From Bifidobacterium avesanii (GTDB lineage Bacteria; Actinomycetota; Actinomycetes; Actinomycetales; Bifidobacteriaceae): a DNA stretch of 64,000 nucleotides. The stretch is taken from positions 62,001 to 126,000 of the forward strand of contig NZ_WBSN01000006.1 of NCBI RefSeq assembly GCF_009299475.1, read 5' to 3'. A program made the translations under genes and the position numbers. Within the stretch, counting starts at the first letter, position 1. Each line of letters begins with the position of its first letter. Positions 1 to 10,392 of this stretch are shown here, piece by piece. The notes beneath the pieces were generated by a model. The model had not been told where the DNA came from. It saw nothing but the letters and a program-made list of their open reading frames with translations, and searched no databases.

Positions 1-513
1 TACACGTGGACGGCCAAGGCGTACAGCGGCGTCAACAGCTGGACCAACCAGCTGAGCGCGGCGCTCGGCGGCTCCTACCGCTCGTCCGCGGCCCCGTCCG
101 CGACGGTGTGGCTCAAGGCGTGGCTCGCCTTCCTTATCCTCCTGTATGTGGCGGTCGTCATCGCGTTCATCGGCCGCAAGCTGTTCGGCGACCCGATTTC
201 GTTCCTCGCGCTGCACGACCAGTTCGCCCAGCGCCTGCTGCCGTTCGTCGTCCTTGACCTGGCCGCCCTGCTGCTCTCGCTCGTCGGCGCGATCGCCGTC
301 GCCGCGCTGCTGTTCTCGCTCGGCTTCATGGTCGTGCTGCTCGTGCTGCCCGGCGCGATCATCGCCACCGGCGAGAACCACCGCAAGCTCGACTCCTACT
401 GGCTATGGCTCATCGCCATCGTGATCGCCGTCGTCGTGCTGCTGCTCGGCCTCATGCTCGCCGGTTCCATCGGCGGGTCCGCGGTCAGCGACGCGGTGCG
501 GTTCTCCTACTGA
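1..513 (+). CDS. C-terminal part of a multi-pass membrane protein
   Basis: The frame is open from the first base, so the gene begins upstream of the window. About 170 residues are visible. They begin with a polar Tyr/Ser/Asn-rich stretch, followed by three or four strongly hydrophobic segments at about bases 115–180, 235–370 and 405–475, and end in a short polar tail. No catalytic motif is seen. The next gene encodes a zinc-ribbon membrane protein 117 bases downstream, so the two may share envelope work, but no family can be named from this fragment. Confidence 0.7.
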   Translation, partial: YTWTAKAYSGVNSWTNQLSAALGGSYRSSAAPSATVWLKAWLAFLILLYVAVVIAFIGRKLFGDPISFLALHDQFAQRLLPFVVLDLAALLLSLVGAIAVAALLFSLGFMVVLLVLPGAIIATGENHRKLDSYWLWLIAIVIAVVVLLLGLMLAGSIGGSAVSDAVRFSY

Positions 514-630
514 CGCGCCCGCTTGGTGCAGCCGATGACCGCCGCCCGTCGAAGAGAGACCTCGGGCGGCGGTCATCGGCTCTGCGCGCATGAAGAACGA
601 CGAGAACAAAGAGAGAAGAAGGAAACGCCC

Positions 631-2085
631 ATGATGTTCTGCACGAATTGCGGCACGCCGCGAGACGGCGACACCAGATTCTGCACCCAATGCGGGCAGC
701 GGTTCGCCGACGACGTGCCGGTCGACGAATCTGCCGAGTCCGCCGCGCCCGAGCCCGCCGCGCCCGAGACCGCATCCACGCCGGTGCCGACGCCGCATCC
801 GAACCCGCCGGCATCCCCGGACTTCCGCCAGCCGCCGGCCTTTGTGCCGTCCCCGCAGACGCCGCCCGCGGCGCAGCCGCTGCCGTCCGCCCAGCCGTTG
901 CCCGCGCAGCCATCATACGCGCCCCGTCCCGTGCCCCAACCCCAGTCCGCGCAGCAGCCCGCATTCCCCCAACCGGCCCCGGCCGTTCTGGCCTCCGCCG
1001 CGCCCGCCGCGGCCGCGCCCGTGGCCCGCAGGCGCATGAAGCGGTCCACCATCGCGGTCCTCTGCACGCTGCTCGTGCTCGTCGCGGGCCTGACCATCGC
1101 GTTCTTCACGCTGCGCGCCACGCTGTTCTCCCCGCGCGAGCCGCTGAGCGCCTACGTCAACGCGATCTCCTCCGGCGATTTCGCCAAGGCGAGCGAACTG
1201 GTCGACCCGGGCATCGACAACGCCAAGCGCGTCCTGCTCGTCAACGACGCCGCCAAGGACGAGAACAACCGCATCAAAAACGTCGAAATCGGCGAACTCA
1301 CGCAGGACAAGGCGACTGGCGACTACGGCGCCACGGTGACCTACACGGTCAACGGCGCCAAGCAGAGCATGCCCGTCACCTTGGAACGCTCCGGCCGCCA
1401 GTGGCTGGTGTTCGACGCGTGGAAGGTGTCCACGCCGATGCTCCAGCAGGTTTCCGTGGCCGTGCCCGCCGCGATGCACCACGTGGACGTCAACGGCGTG
1501 AGCGTCGACCTGGGCGCGCTCGGCCCCGGCTCCTCCGTGGACACCGTGCCGAAGAACTCGGTCAACTACGACCCGAACGCCGACTACTACGACATGACGA
1601 GTTACACCCTCGTCGCCTATCCCGGCGCCTACGCGTTCACCACGTCGCCGTCCGACTATGTGACCACCGAAACGATCACGGTCACCGAACCCGGCGACAC
1701 GGCGTACCTGCTGCCCGAAGCCACGTCCAAGCTCTCCAGCGCGCTGCTCGACAAGATCAACGAGAAACTCAAGCCGTGCCTGGCCGCCAAGACCGCCGCC
1801 GCGCCCGACGGCTGCTCGTACGCCATCGACCTGAGCAATTCGGTCGCGACCATCAACAACGAGACCGTCAGCCGCTCGCTGGACACCAAGCCGTCCATCT
1901 CGGACATCGACTTCAACGACGGCACGTTCACCACGAACTCGTTCAAGATCAGCGCCAAATACCAATACCACTGGTCGACCGACGCCGAGTGGACCGACGG
2001 CAGCGCATGGACCTACGCGCGCATGACCGGCACGTTCTCCATCGACGGCGAGAAGCTCACCGTCACCTTCGACGAGGAGGACTGA
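631..2085 (+). CDS. Zinc-ribbon, single-TM envelope protein (TcaA-like architecture)
   Basis: The 484-residue protein opens with a zinc ribbon made of two CxxC pairs (CTNC and CTQC) in the first 25 residues. A Pro/Ala-rich linker of about 110 residues follows, then a basic stretch and one membrane helix near residues 140–160, then about 320 residues predicted outside the membrane. The first part after the helix looks like an NTF2-type fold, as in TcaA/YvbJ-like proteins. The start at 631 was chosen because an AAGGAAA ribosome site precedes it and the zinc ribbon begins at once. Upstream in-frame starts would add a low-complexity leader. The role is unknown; envelope sensing is only a guess from the architecture. 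Confidence 0.75.
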   Translation: MMFCTNCGTPRDGDTRFCTQCGQRFADDVPVDESAESAAPEPAAPETASTPVPTPHPNPPASPDFRQPPAFVPSPQTPPAAQPLPSAQPLPAQPSYAPRPVPQPQSAQQPAFPQPAPAVLASAAPAAAAPVARRRMKRSTIAVLCTLLVLVAGLTIAFFTLRATLFSPREPLSAYVNAISSGDFAKASELVDPGIDNAKRVLLVNDAAKDENNRIKNVEIGELTQDKATGDYGATVTYTVNGAKQSMPVTLERSGRQWLVFDAWKVSTPMLQQVSVAVPAAMHHVDVNGVSVDLGALGPGSSVDTVPKNSVNYDPNADYYDMTSYTLVAYPGAYAFTTSPSDYVTTETITVTEPGDTAYLLPEATSKLSSALLDKINEKLKPCLAAKTAAAPDGCSYAIDLSNSVATINNETVSRSLDTKPSISDIDFNDGTFTTNSFKISAKYQYHWSTDAEWTDGSAWTYARMTGTFSIDGEKLTVTFDEED

Positions 2086-2121
2086 GCGGCGCAGTCCGGC
2101 CCGATGGCCTAGTCTGGGAGC

Positions 2122-5100
2122 ATGACGAATGCGGACGTGAAGCTGGCGGTGGGGACGCCGAACGGCGGCAAGACGGAGTATGCACTGCGCGCGCTGCTGG
2201 AGGGCATCCGGGAATTCGGCGCGGACAGGGCGCTCATGGCGGTGTCCGGTCGCAAGGCCGCGGACGCGCTGGCCGACCGGGTGATCCGCGAAATCGGCTC
2301 GTCCACCGAAACGCGTCCGGTCACCACGCTGTCCGCCATCGCATTCCGCCTGATCGACGCCGTGCGCCGGCGGGACGGCGAATCCGCGCCCAGACTGCTC
2401 AACGGCGCCGAGCAGGACGCGCTGCTGCGCCGCGTCATGGCCGTGCACCTGCGTCACGCCGCCGCGGGGGAGACCGGCGACTGCGCCACCTGCGGCATGA
2501 TCGCCGCCTACTTCGCCTCCGAACGGTGGGAGGCCATGGTGCTGCGGCCCGACGCCGAGCCGGCCTCGACGGCCGCCGCGGACAAGCTGTTCGAACGGGG
2601 CATCGGAGACGCGTTCGTCGACCAGCTGCGCGACATGCTCGCGCGCATGAACGAGCTCGGCGCCTCCAACGCGCAGGAGGGGCGGATCATCGCCGCGATC
2701 GCGTCCGACGGGGAAAACGGGGACGGTTCGCAGTCGCCGGCCGACGTGCTGCGCCGCGACCGGCTGCGCGTACAATGGCGGCTGGCGTTCGCACTGCGCC
2801 GCGAATACGTGCGGGCGATCGAAACGAACTATCCGGGCGAATACCGGCTCGATCCCTCCCGTCTGCTCGTGGAGGGCGTGGACGCCGTGTGCCGCGCCCA
2901 TCCCGACGACCTGCCGCAGCTCGTGGTCGTGGACGACGTGCAGGACCTCACCCTCGCCGGACTGGCCTTCCTCGAGGCGCTGCGCGACGCCGGCTGCGCG
3001 CTCACCCTCGTGGGCAACCCGGACGAGTCGGTGCAGTCGTTCCGCGGCTCGTACCCGGAATACGTGTTCGCGCGCATCCGCGGCTGGCGGGACGTCACGG
3101 AGATCCGGCTGCCCGGGGAGGACGGAACCGGGGCCGATGCCGCCGCGTCGCCCGCGCCGCGCAACCTCGATCTGGCCGCCGCGCGCGTGAGCCTTGCGAT
3201 CCTGTCGCTCGAGGACGATCCGCTGCCCGTCGCCCAGCGCCCCGGCAAACTGCCCGCATGGCCCGGAGCGCTGCCGGTCGCGCCGCAGGAGGGCATGAGG
3301 GAGCCGAACGGCGACGGCAGTCTCATGACCGCGCTGTACCGCAGCCCGCGGGAGGAAATCGACGACGTGACGTGGCGCATCCGTCACGAACACCTGCGCG
3401 CCGGCCGCGAATGGAACGACATGGCCGTGATCGCGCACGACAATGCCACCGTGCGGCGCATCGGCGAACGGCTGCGCCGCGAGGGCGTGCCCGTGCTGTA
3501 CTCCTCGGTCACACGCCCGCTCAAGGACGAACCGTTCGTGGCGGGCTTGTTCGCCATCGTGGAGCTGGCCCGGCTCAAGCGGCGCGGATTGGCCGACTGC
3601 GGCATGCCCCTGCGCGAGGCCGCCGCGTACGTGCGATCGCGCGTGGCGGCGGTCATGAACGGCCCGCTCGTGGCCGTGGGCGCGTCGGACCGGAGCGAGG
3701 GATACCCGGCGCGGCTCAACGTGGCCGAATCCGCGATGGACAGTTTGCAGTCGCTCGCCGGCGTGGTCGGGGACGCCGGGCGCGACGGGAAGCCGGGCGG
3801 ATCCGCGGACGAAGGCGGATCCGTGGGCGACCTGCCCCGGCTGATGGCCCAATGGGAGCGGTTCCGGGACCGTGCCATGCCCGCCGCTGAACCCGCGGAG
3901 CCCGGTCGGGCGGCGGACGCGCCCGGCGTCGCCGTGGACGACGAGGCGTTCACCGGGGCTGCCATCGGCGATGCGGAGCCGCCCGAGTTCGGACGGGACG
4001 CGCTGTACCTCATGCTCGCCTTCGGCGGCGAGGACGACTCCGAAAGCGTGCTGCGCGCCGTCCATGCGGTGTGCGGCTCCACTCCGGCGCATGCGGACGG
4101 GCATGCGGAGGCGTTCGGGCGCGTGTGGCGGATCGTGGACGGGACGGCGCAGGCGATCGGCGGTCTGCGCAACCGCGAGGCGCAGTACGTGCTGTCCGCC
4201 GCGTGGAAGGCCTGCGGCGTGGCCCGCGACTGGCAGAGGCTCGCGCTCGCGAACAGCGAGGCCGGGCGGGCGGCCAACGACCGGCTCGACGTGGCGATGC
4301 GCCTGTTCCAGTTCGCCGCGGACACCACCGCCGACCGGGATGTGGAGGGGTTCATCGCGCAGGTGCGCGCCATGCAGGTCGAGGCCGATTCGCTCGCCCA
4401 TGTGGCGCCGGTCGAGCAGGCGGTCACGCTCACCACCCCGGCGGGCGCGGCCGGACGCCACTGGGATCTGGTGTGGATGCCGGCGGTGCAGCAGGACGTG
4501 TGGCCGAACCTCGCCTCGCGCAACACCATGTTCGGCGGCGAGGATCTGGCCGACGTGATGCTGCGCGGCCGGCTTGCCGACGCCGATGACATGGCCGCGA
4601 CGGGCGTGCGAAGCCCCCGCCTCGCCTCGGTGCTGTACGCGGAGATGAAGAGCCTGCTCGTGGCGCTCACCCGCGCGCGCGTCACGGCGTACGTGAGCGC
4701 GGCGATGAGCGACGAGCTCGCGCCCTCCGATTTCCTGTACGGATTCCTGCCCGAACGCTACCCGCGCGGCGGCAAGCCAACCTACACCGAAGTCGGCGGC
4801 GGCGGTGAATACGCCGGACTGGAGACCGATCCGCGCGGACTGGTCGCGGCGGCCCGCATGACGCTGGCGCGCGCCGCGATGGACGGCACGCTGGACGGCG
4901 GGCGGGCCCGGGACGCGGCGGACGCCTTGGCGCTGCTCGCCGCGCACGGCGTGGAATCGGCGGATCCGGACCGCTGGGCGTTCGTGCCGCGGAAGGGGGA
5001 GACGGGGAACGTCGAGGCAATGGCGTCGGAGAGGCCCGTAGCGGAGCCCCCGGCGGCATCCGAGACCTCGAATCCGAATGCGGAGCTGCGGCCGAACCGG

Positions 5101-6321
5101 GACCGGGAGACGCCGCGCGTGGTGTCCCTGTCCCCGTCCGCGGTGGATGGCCTGTGGGCCTGCCCGGTGTGCTGGCTGCTGGAGAACCGCTTCGCCGGTC
5201 CCCGTCGCGGGGGAGCCGCGGCGAGCTTCGGCACGATCATGCACGCCGTGGCCGAACAGGCCAGCCGGGAGGGGCTCGACATGCCCGACCGGGGCTTGGA
5301 CGCCGACGCGATCGCCGCGCGCATGGGGGAGATCTACGCGTCCCTGCGCCCCGACGCCGACGCGATCGACGACGTGCGCGAACGGTACGCCGCCGCCCGC
5401 CGCGACGCCGACGCGGCCGGCATGATCGCCAACATGGCCGCGTACTTCGCCGATTCCAACGCGCCCGACTACCCGCCGAAAAACGCCGCCAACATGACGG
5501 TCGGCCGGCTCGAAGGCGCCGACTGCGAACTCGAATTCGCGGCCCGCTTCGGCTTCGACGACATCCTCGCCGCCTACAACGCCATCGACGGCATGACGCC
5601 GATCGACCCGCCCACGCTCAAGGGCATCATGGGCGCGCTGGTGGGCGGCTGGCCCGAGGCGCTGCGCGGCGACCGGGACGCCGGCGACCTCACCGTGCGC
5701 CTGTCCGGCCGCATCGACCGCGCCGAAACCCGCACGCTGCCCGACGGGTCCGCGCAGCTGCGCCTCATCGACTACAAGACCGGCCGCAAACCCGGCATGC
5801 CGCAGCTGTTCGGCGACCTGCAGCTCGTGTGCTACCAGCTCGGCGTCATGTTCCCCGAGGGCGGTCCCGGCGGCCTCGAGGCGCTGCGCCGGGCCCCGGC
5901 CATCGCGCAGGCGGCGCTGTTCCACGTGGCGGCGGACCCGTACCCGGCCACGAGCTACGGGGCGGAAAGCGCCTATCAGCCGCCGCTGTTCGCGCACGGG
6001 TCGCTCAACGCGGAACCCTTCGCGCCGCGCTACTACTTCAAGGGCCCGCAGCGCCTGTTCGACTCCGCCGGCGTGCTGCCGGCGGAGCCTCCGGAGGGCG
6101 TGGCCCCGGACGACTGGGAGCGGTTCGCCGCCCTGCGCGGCACGCAGGCCGTCTGGGCGCTGACCATGGTCTCGCGCGTGTTCTACGCCGCCGGCGCCAG
6201 CGTCTCCGCGCGCATCGTCGCGCATCCGCAGCCGGACCATGTGCGGCACTGCCGGTGCCTCGGCGTGTGCCCGGCGTGCTCCGGTCAGATCGACACCGTG
6301 TTTGAAACGAGGCAGGCATGA
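2122..6321 (+). CDS. adnA: AdnA-like helicase–nuclease subunit with Fe–S nuclease domain
   Basis: This is one subunit of a two-gene RecBCD-like machine for processing double-strand DNA ends. The 1399 residues begin with a UvrD-type motor: a P-loop at residues 11–18 (GTPNGGKT), motif II degenerate as VDDVQD (D271–D272), GNPDESVQSFRGS as motif III, and VALTRAR as motif VI. Motif V lacks the usual HxxKG. The C-terminus is a PD-(D/E)XK nuclease with GTIMHAVAEQ, D1217 and K1219 in IDYKTGRK. Cysteines at 1014/1017 and 1377/1379/1383/1386 fit an AddB-type 4Fe–4S cluster. It overlaps the next gene by 4 bases. It is longer than mycobacterial AdnA (about 1045 residues). The degenerate motor fits the secondary role known for AdnA. 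The assignment rests on gene order and motifs. Confidence 0.8.
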   Translation: MTNADVKLAVGTPNGGKTEYALRALLEGIREFGADRALMAVSGRKAADALADRVIREIGSSTETRPVTTLSAIAFRLIDAVRRRDGESAPRLLNGAEQDALLRRVMAVHLRHAAAGETGDCATCGMIAAYFASERWEAMVLRPDAEPASTAAADKLFERGIGDAFVDQLRDMLARMNELGASNAQEGRIIAAIASDGENGDGSQSPADVLRRDRLRVQWRLAFALRREYVRAIETNYPGEYRLDPSRLLVEGVDAVCRAHPDDLPQLVVVDDVQDLTLAGLAFLEALRDAGCALTLVGNPDESVQSFRGSYPEYVFARIRGWRDVTEIRLPGEDGTGADAAASPAPRNLDLAAARVSLAILSLEDDPLPVAQRPGKLPAWPGALPVAPQEGMREPNGDGSLMTALYRSPREEIDDVTWRIRHEHLRAGREWNDMAVIAHDNATVRRIGERLRREGVPVLYSSVTRPLKDEPFVAGLFAIVELARLKRRGLADCGMPLREAAAYVRSRVAAVMNGPLVAVGASDRSEGYPARLNVAESAMDSLQSLAGVVGDAGRDGKPGGSADEGGSVGDLPRLMAQWERFRDRAMPAAEPAEPGRAADAPGVAVDDEAFTGAAIGDAEPPEFGRDALYLMLAFGGEDDSESVLRAVHAVCGSTPAHADGHAEAFGRVWRIVDGTAQAIGGLRNREAQYVLSAAWKACGVARDWQRLALANSEAGRAANDRLDVAMRLFQFAADTTADRDVEGFIAQVRAMQVEADSLAHVAPVEQAVTLTTPAGAAGRHWDLVWMPAVQQDVWPNLASRNTMFGGEDLADVMLRGRLADADDMAATGVRSPRLASVLYAEMKSLLVALTRARVTAYVSAAMSDELAPSDFLYGFLPERYPRGGKPTYTEVGGGGEYAGLETDPRGLVAAARMTLARAAMDGTLDGGRARDAADALALLAAHGVESADPDRWAFVPRKGETGNVEAMASERPVAEPPAASETSNPNAELRPNRDRETPRVVSLSPSAVDGLWACPVCWLLENRFAGPRRGGAAASFGTIMHAVAEQASREGLDMPDRGLDADAIAARMGEIYASLRPDADAIDDVRERYAAARRDADAAGMIANMAAYFADSNAPDYPPKNAANMTVGRLEGADCELEFAARFGFDDILAAYNAIDGMTPIDPPTLKGIMGALVGGWPEALRGDRDAGDLTVRLSGRIDRAETRTLPDGSAQLRLIDYKTGRKPGMPQLFGDLQLVCYQLGVMFPEGGPGGLEALRRAPAIAQAALFHVAADPYPATSYGAESAYQPPLFAHGSLNAEPFAPRYYFKGPQRLFDSAGVLPAEPPEGVAPDDWERFAALRGTQAVWALTMVSRVFYAAGASVSARIVAHPQPDHVRHCRCLGVCPACSGQIDTVFETRQA

Positions 6322-9300
6322 GCGCAGTCCCCGAAACCCCCGAAACCGCCAAGGCCCCGGAGCGGTTCGTCCCCTCGCCCGAACAGGCGGCCGTGCTCGA
6401 CGCGCCCACCGACGCCGACGTGCTCGTGGTCGCCGGCGCCGGCTCGGGCAAGACGTTCACCATGACGCGACGCATCATCCGCCTCATCGACCGCGGCGTG
6501 GCCCCCGAACGCATCCTCGGCCTCACGTTCACGCGCAAGGCCGCGTCCGAGCTGCTCTCCCGCGTCTGCGCCGCCGTGGAATCCTCCGTGCTCAAACCGG
6601 AGGTGAGCACGTACGACGCGTTCTTCCAGTCGATCGTGCGCCAATACGGCCTGCTCGTGGGATTCGACCGCAACACGCAGCCGCTGAGCGAGGCCGGCGC
6701 GTTCCAGCTCGCCTGCGAGGTGATCGACGAGCGGTTCGATCTGGTGCGCGCCGCCCGCGACGAGGGCCTCGACATGGGCTCCTTCGCCACGCTCGCCGGC
6801 GCCGTGCTCGCGCTGAGCGACGCGATCGGCGGGGCGATGATCGGCGACGGCTGCACCACCGTGGAGGATGCCGTCGCGCGCATCCGGCGATGGGACGGCG
6901 CGTTCGCCGACCGTCTCGACCACGCCATCGGCGACGAGCCCGTGCCGGACGAACGCCCCAAGGCGCCCGCCAGGCCGCGCGGCAAGAAGGACCTCGAGCG
7001 CAGGATGGCCGCATGGCGCGACGACTGCTTCGACGCGCTGCACCGCACCTGCGTGTACACCACCGACCAGCTGCGCCGGACCGTGCGCCGCCGCGAGGTC
7101 CTGCTGAGCCTCGTGGAGGCGTACCATCAGGCCAAGCGCCGGCGCAACATGGCCGAATTCGGCGACTTCACCATCGCCGCGTTCCAGCTCGTCACGCGGT
7201 TCCCGTCCATCGGCGAGGAATGCCGCAGGCGGTACACGCACGTGCTGCTCGACGAATATCAGGACACCTCCACCACGCAGGCCATGCTGCTCGCCGCGCT
7301 GTTCCACCGCGGCGCGGGCGCGGGGGAGCGGTCCGCCGTGAGCGCGGTGGGCGACCCGTTCCAGTCGATCTACGCGTGGCGAGGCGCCAGCCCCGGCGCG
7401 TTCCGCATGTTCCAGCGCGACTTCGGCATGGATCCCTCGGACCGGCCGCGCGCCCTGAGCGTCACCCGGCGCAACGCGCGCATCGTGCTCGACGCCGCCA
7501 ACGCGCTCACCCTGCCGCTGCGCCGCGCGCCCCGCCGCCCAGGCAGCTCGCTCATGCGCGAGGTGGACGTGCCGGCGCTCTCCGCGCTGCCCGGCAAGGG
7601 CGACGGCACGCTCGGCCTGCTCGGCTACCAGACGCTCGGCCAGGAGATCGACGGCGTGGCGCGGTTCTGCAAGGCGGCGTCGGCCACATGGCGGGCCGCA
7701 GCCGAGCGTGAGGCGGCCGCCCGCGGCGAGACGGCGGACCCGAGCCCGCGCGTGGCCGTGCTGTTCCGTTCCAAGACGCGCATGCCCGCCTTCCGCGAAG
7801 GCCTCGAGGCCGCGGGGCTCCGTGTGCTCACCGTCGGCTACTCGGCGCTGCTCGAACGCCCCGACGTGCGCGACATGCTCGCGCTCCTGCACGCGGCCGG
7901 CGACCACACCGACGCGGCCCCGCTCATGCGCCTGCTCGCCACGCCGCGCTACGGTCTGTCCGCCGCGGACCTGGCCGCGCTCGCCGATCTGGCCGAGCGC
8001 CTCAACGTGGAATACCGGTACCGCGCGCTCGCCGAGGCCGGATTGGCGGACCCGGACGCCCCGGCGAGCACGTGGGCCGGCGTGGTGCGCGAGCACCGCG
8101 ACGAGGTGGCGAACGCCGTGTTCCTGCCCGACCTGCTGCTGCGCGACGACCTGCCCGAGCGGCTTGCGAAGACCGGCACGCTGTCCGAAGCCGGCGTGAG
8201 GGCCGTGCTGCGGGCCTCGCAGGCGCTGCGCCGTGTGCGCCGGACCGTCGGCCGTCCGCTCGCCGACGTGGTGCGGGCCGCCGTGGAGGCGCTGGACCTC
8301 GACGTCGACACCGTGCTCGCGCAGGCCATCGCCCGCCCGGACGGCACGGTCCTGCCCGCGCAGGCGCACGCGCCGCTCGAAACGGTCATCGAACTCGTGG
8401 ACACCTACACGCAGGAGATCGTGGGCGACGGCATGCCCAGCCTCGCGGGCTTCATGGCGTGGGTGGATTCGCTGCGCGCGGTGCCCGAGGAGGCGCAGGG
8501 CATGCCGGACGAGCCCGCCGACGTGGTGCTCATGACCGTCCACCAGTCCAAGGGCCTCGAATGGGACGCCGTGGCCGTGGTCGGCATGGGGAGGGGCGAT
8601 TTCCCGAGCAGCCAGGGAGACCGCCTCAAGGTGGAGCCGGATCCGGGGCATCCCGGGCGGCCGGGCGGGGACTACGAGCCGCCCGAATACCATGAGTCGG
8701 CGCACACGTGGCTCGAGAACCCCGCCGCCGTGCCCGTGCCCATGCGCGTGGACGCCGGCATCCTGCCCCGTTTCCCCCATGACGCCGCCGTGACGGCAGC
8801 GGGCGCCGTCGCCGATCCGGTCGCCGCGCTGGACGCGCTCGACGACGTGGAGACGATCGACGACGAGGTGTTCGGCTCCATGCGGGCCGTCCCCGGACTG
8901 GACGGCGGCGACGATGGCGACGGTGGGGCCGGCGCGCGGGACCGTGACGCGTGGTATCTGACGCAAAGCGAGGAGTACGGCCGCCGCCTGCACGCCGACG
9001 AACGACGCCTCGCCTACGTGGCGCTGACCCGTGCGCGCACGGACGCGCTGCTCACGTTCTCCGCGTCCGGCTCCCTGAACCGCGATCCGAACGCGGACGG
9101 GCCGGCCAAGCCGCTCGACGAGGACGCCAAGGCCTCCAATTTCTGGCTGGAGACGCGCGACGCGCTCGCCGGGCGCACGGACCGCGTGGCCGCGGGGGCG
9201 TCGCTCGCCGGGACGGGCGCGGATGCCACGGATGCCGATTCCGCCGACGATTCCGATGGTCGCCCGGAGTTGCCCGTCGGCTTCTTCGCGGGCGACGCTG

Positions 9301-10295
9301 CGGCCGACTACGAGGCGCGCGTGGTGGGCGACGCGTGGCGCGAACCCGTGGCCGGTGCCTCGGACGAAACGGGGCTGCCGTGGCCGGGCGAACTGAGCGC
9401 GAGACTCGGCCATGTGCTCGCCGCAGGAGCCGAAGCCGTGCGCGCGCGCATGGCGGACGGGACGACGGACGGCCGGATTTCGGCCGACGGCGGCACGGGC
9501 GACGATTCGCTGCTCGCGCACGCCCGCATGCTGTGCGACGACGAGGACCTCATGGGCGACTTGCTCGCCGCCGGGGCGCCCGCCGCGGATCTGGACGCGG
9601 CGGTCCGGGCCAAGGGCATGCGCCTCGCCGCCGGGAGCCGCCGCAGCGTCACCGCGCTGCAGGCGCTGGGCGGCGACCTGACCGAACGGGAGTCGCGCGA
9701 CTACTGGCGCGGCGTGGTCCGTCCCATTCCGCGCGTCGCCTCGCCCAACGCGCAGGCCGGCACCGTCTTCCACGCGTGGGCCGAACGGCTCCTCGACGCG
9801 AAGCTCGACCCCGATCGTCCGGACGCCCCCGCACCGGAGGCGGAAGGCACCGAAATCGGCGCGTGGCAGCGCCGTCTGCTCGCCTCGCCATGGGCGTCGC
9901 GCATGCCCGTGTGGGCCGAACGCCAGCTTGTCGTCAGCCTGCCGGAACTGGATGGCGGCATCGTCAACGGCAAGCTCGACGCCGTGTTCCGCGGCGGGCT
10001 GGACAGCGGGCCGGACGGCGGCGCGGACGGGGTCCGGTACACCATCGTCGACTGGAAGACCGGCCGCCGCCCGAGGACCGCCGAGGAGACTCGCCGCAAG
10101 CTCGCCCAGCTCGACCTGTACCGTCTGCTGCTCGCCCGCGTGGAGGGACTGCCCATCGGGGCGATCGACGCCGCGCTGTACTACGTGAGCGAGGCAGACC
10201 CCGCCCGTCGGCTCATCCCCGCCGAACCGAAGGGGGAGGGCGAGATCCTCGGCCAGCTGCGCGTGGCCGTCCCCGAGGGATCCGACGAGGACTGA
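6318..10295 (+). CDS. adnB: AdnB-like UvrD helicase with RecB-type nuclease domain
   Basis: This is the partner subunit and probably the lead motor. It has 1325 residues. A canonical superfamily 1 set is present: P-loop GAGSGKT (40–46), LLDEYQDT, GDPFQSIYAWRGA, MTVHQSKGLEWD and VALTRAR. The last 230 residues hold a RecB-like nuclease with GTVFHAWAE and VDWKTGRR (D1245, K1247). All motor motifs are intact, unlike its upstream partner. Asp/Ala-rich insertions near residues 860–1000 make it longer than mycobacterial AdnB. The ATG overlaps the adnA stop, so the two are translationally coupled. No SOS box was seen in the short upstream gap of adnA. Confidence 0.85.
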   Translation: MSAVPETPETAKAPERFVPSPEQAAVLDAPTDADVLVVAGAGSGKTFTMTRRIIRLIDRGVAPERILGLTFTRKAASELLSRVCAAVESSVLKPEVSTYDAFFQSIVRQYGLLVGFDRNTQPLSEAGAFQLACEVIDERFDLVRAARDEGLDMGSFATLAGAVLALSDAIGGAMIGDGCTTVEDAVARIRRWDGAFADRLDHAIGDEPVPDERPKAPARPRGKKDLERRMAAWRDDCFDALHRTCVYTTDQLRRTVRRREVLLSLVEAYHQAKRRRNMAEFGDFTIAAFQLVTRFPSIGEECRRRYTHVLLDEYQDTSTTQAMLLAALFHRGAGAGERSAVSAVGDPFQSIYAWRGASPGAFRMFQRDFGMDPSDRPRALSVTRRNARIVLDAANALTLPLRRAPRRPGSSLMREVDVPALSALPGKGDGTLGLLGYQTLGQEIDGVARFCKAASATWRAAAEREAAARGETADPSPRVAVLFRSKTRMPAFREGLEAAGLRVLTVGYSALLERPDVRDMLALLHAAGDHTDAAPLMRLLATPRYGLSAADLAALADLAERLNVEYRYRALAEAGLADPDAPASTWAGVVREHRDEVANAVFLPDLLLRDDLPERLAKTGTLSEAGVRAVLRASQALRRVRRTVGRPLADVVRAAVEALDLDVDTVLAQAIARPDGTVLPAQAHAPLETVIELVDTYTQEIVGDGMPSLAGFMAWVDSLRAVPEEAQGMPDEPADVVLMTVHQSKGLEWDAVAVVGMGRGDFPSSQGDRLKVEPDPGHPGRPGGDYEPPEYHESAHTWLENPAAVPVPMRVDAGILPRFPHDAAVTAAGAVADPVAALDALDDVETIDDEVFGSMRAVPGLDGGDDGDGGAGARDRDAWYLTQSEEYGRRLHADERRLAYVALTRARTDALLTFSASGSLNRDPNADGPAKPLDEDAKASNFWLETRDALAGRTDRVAAGASLAGTGADATDADSADDSDGRPELPVGFFAGDAAADYEARVVGDAWREPVAGASDETGLPWPGELSARLGHVLAAGAEAVRARMADGTTDGRISADGGTGDDSLLAHARMLCDDEDLMGDLLAAGAPAADLDAAVRAKGMRLAAGSRRSVTALQALGGDLTERESRDYWRGVVRPIPRVASPNAQAGTVFHAWAERLLDAKLDPDRPDAPAPEAEGTEIGAWQRRLLASPWASRMPVWAERQLVVSLPELDGGIVNGKLDAVFRGGLDSGPDGGADGVRYTIVDWKTGRRPRTAEETRRKLAQLDLYRLLLARVEGLPIGAIDAALYYVSEADPARRLIPAEPKGEGEILGQLRVAVPEGSDED

Positions 10296-10392
10296 GCGCC
10301 GCCCGTCCGCCGCGCCCGCCCATATCCGCCCCGGTCTGCTAGCATCGTGTGGTCCTCCCACAGGGCCGCACGATAGTCAAAGGAGCGAAATC

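Noticed and set aside
648-3890. A 1080-codon plus-strand frame across the end of the zinc-ribbon gene and the front of adnA
   Set aside because: Wrong frame of two supported genes, very Arg-rich, with no recognisable domain.
913-6249. A 1778-codon open frame on the minus strand
   Set aside because: It runs antisense to adnA and the zinc-ribbon gene, has no family motifs and is Arg/Gly/His-rich, as expected for antisense reading in GC-rich DNA.
6285-10361. A 1358-codon open frame on the minus strand
   Set aside because: It is the antisense shadow of adnB; the plus strand holds intact helicase and nuclease motifs.
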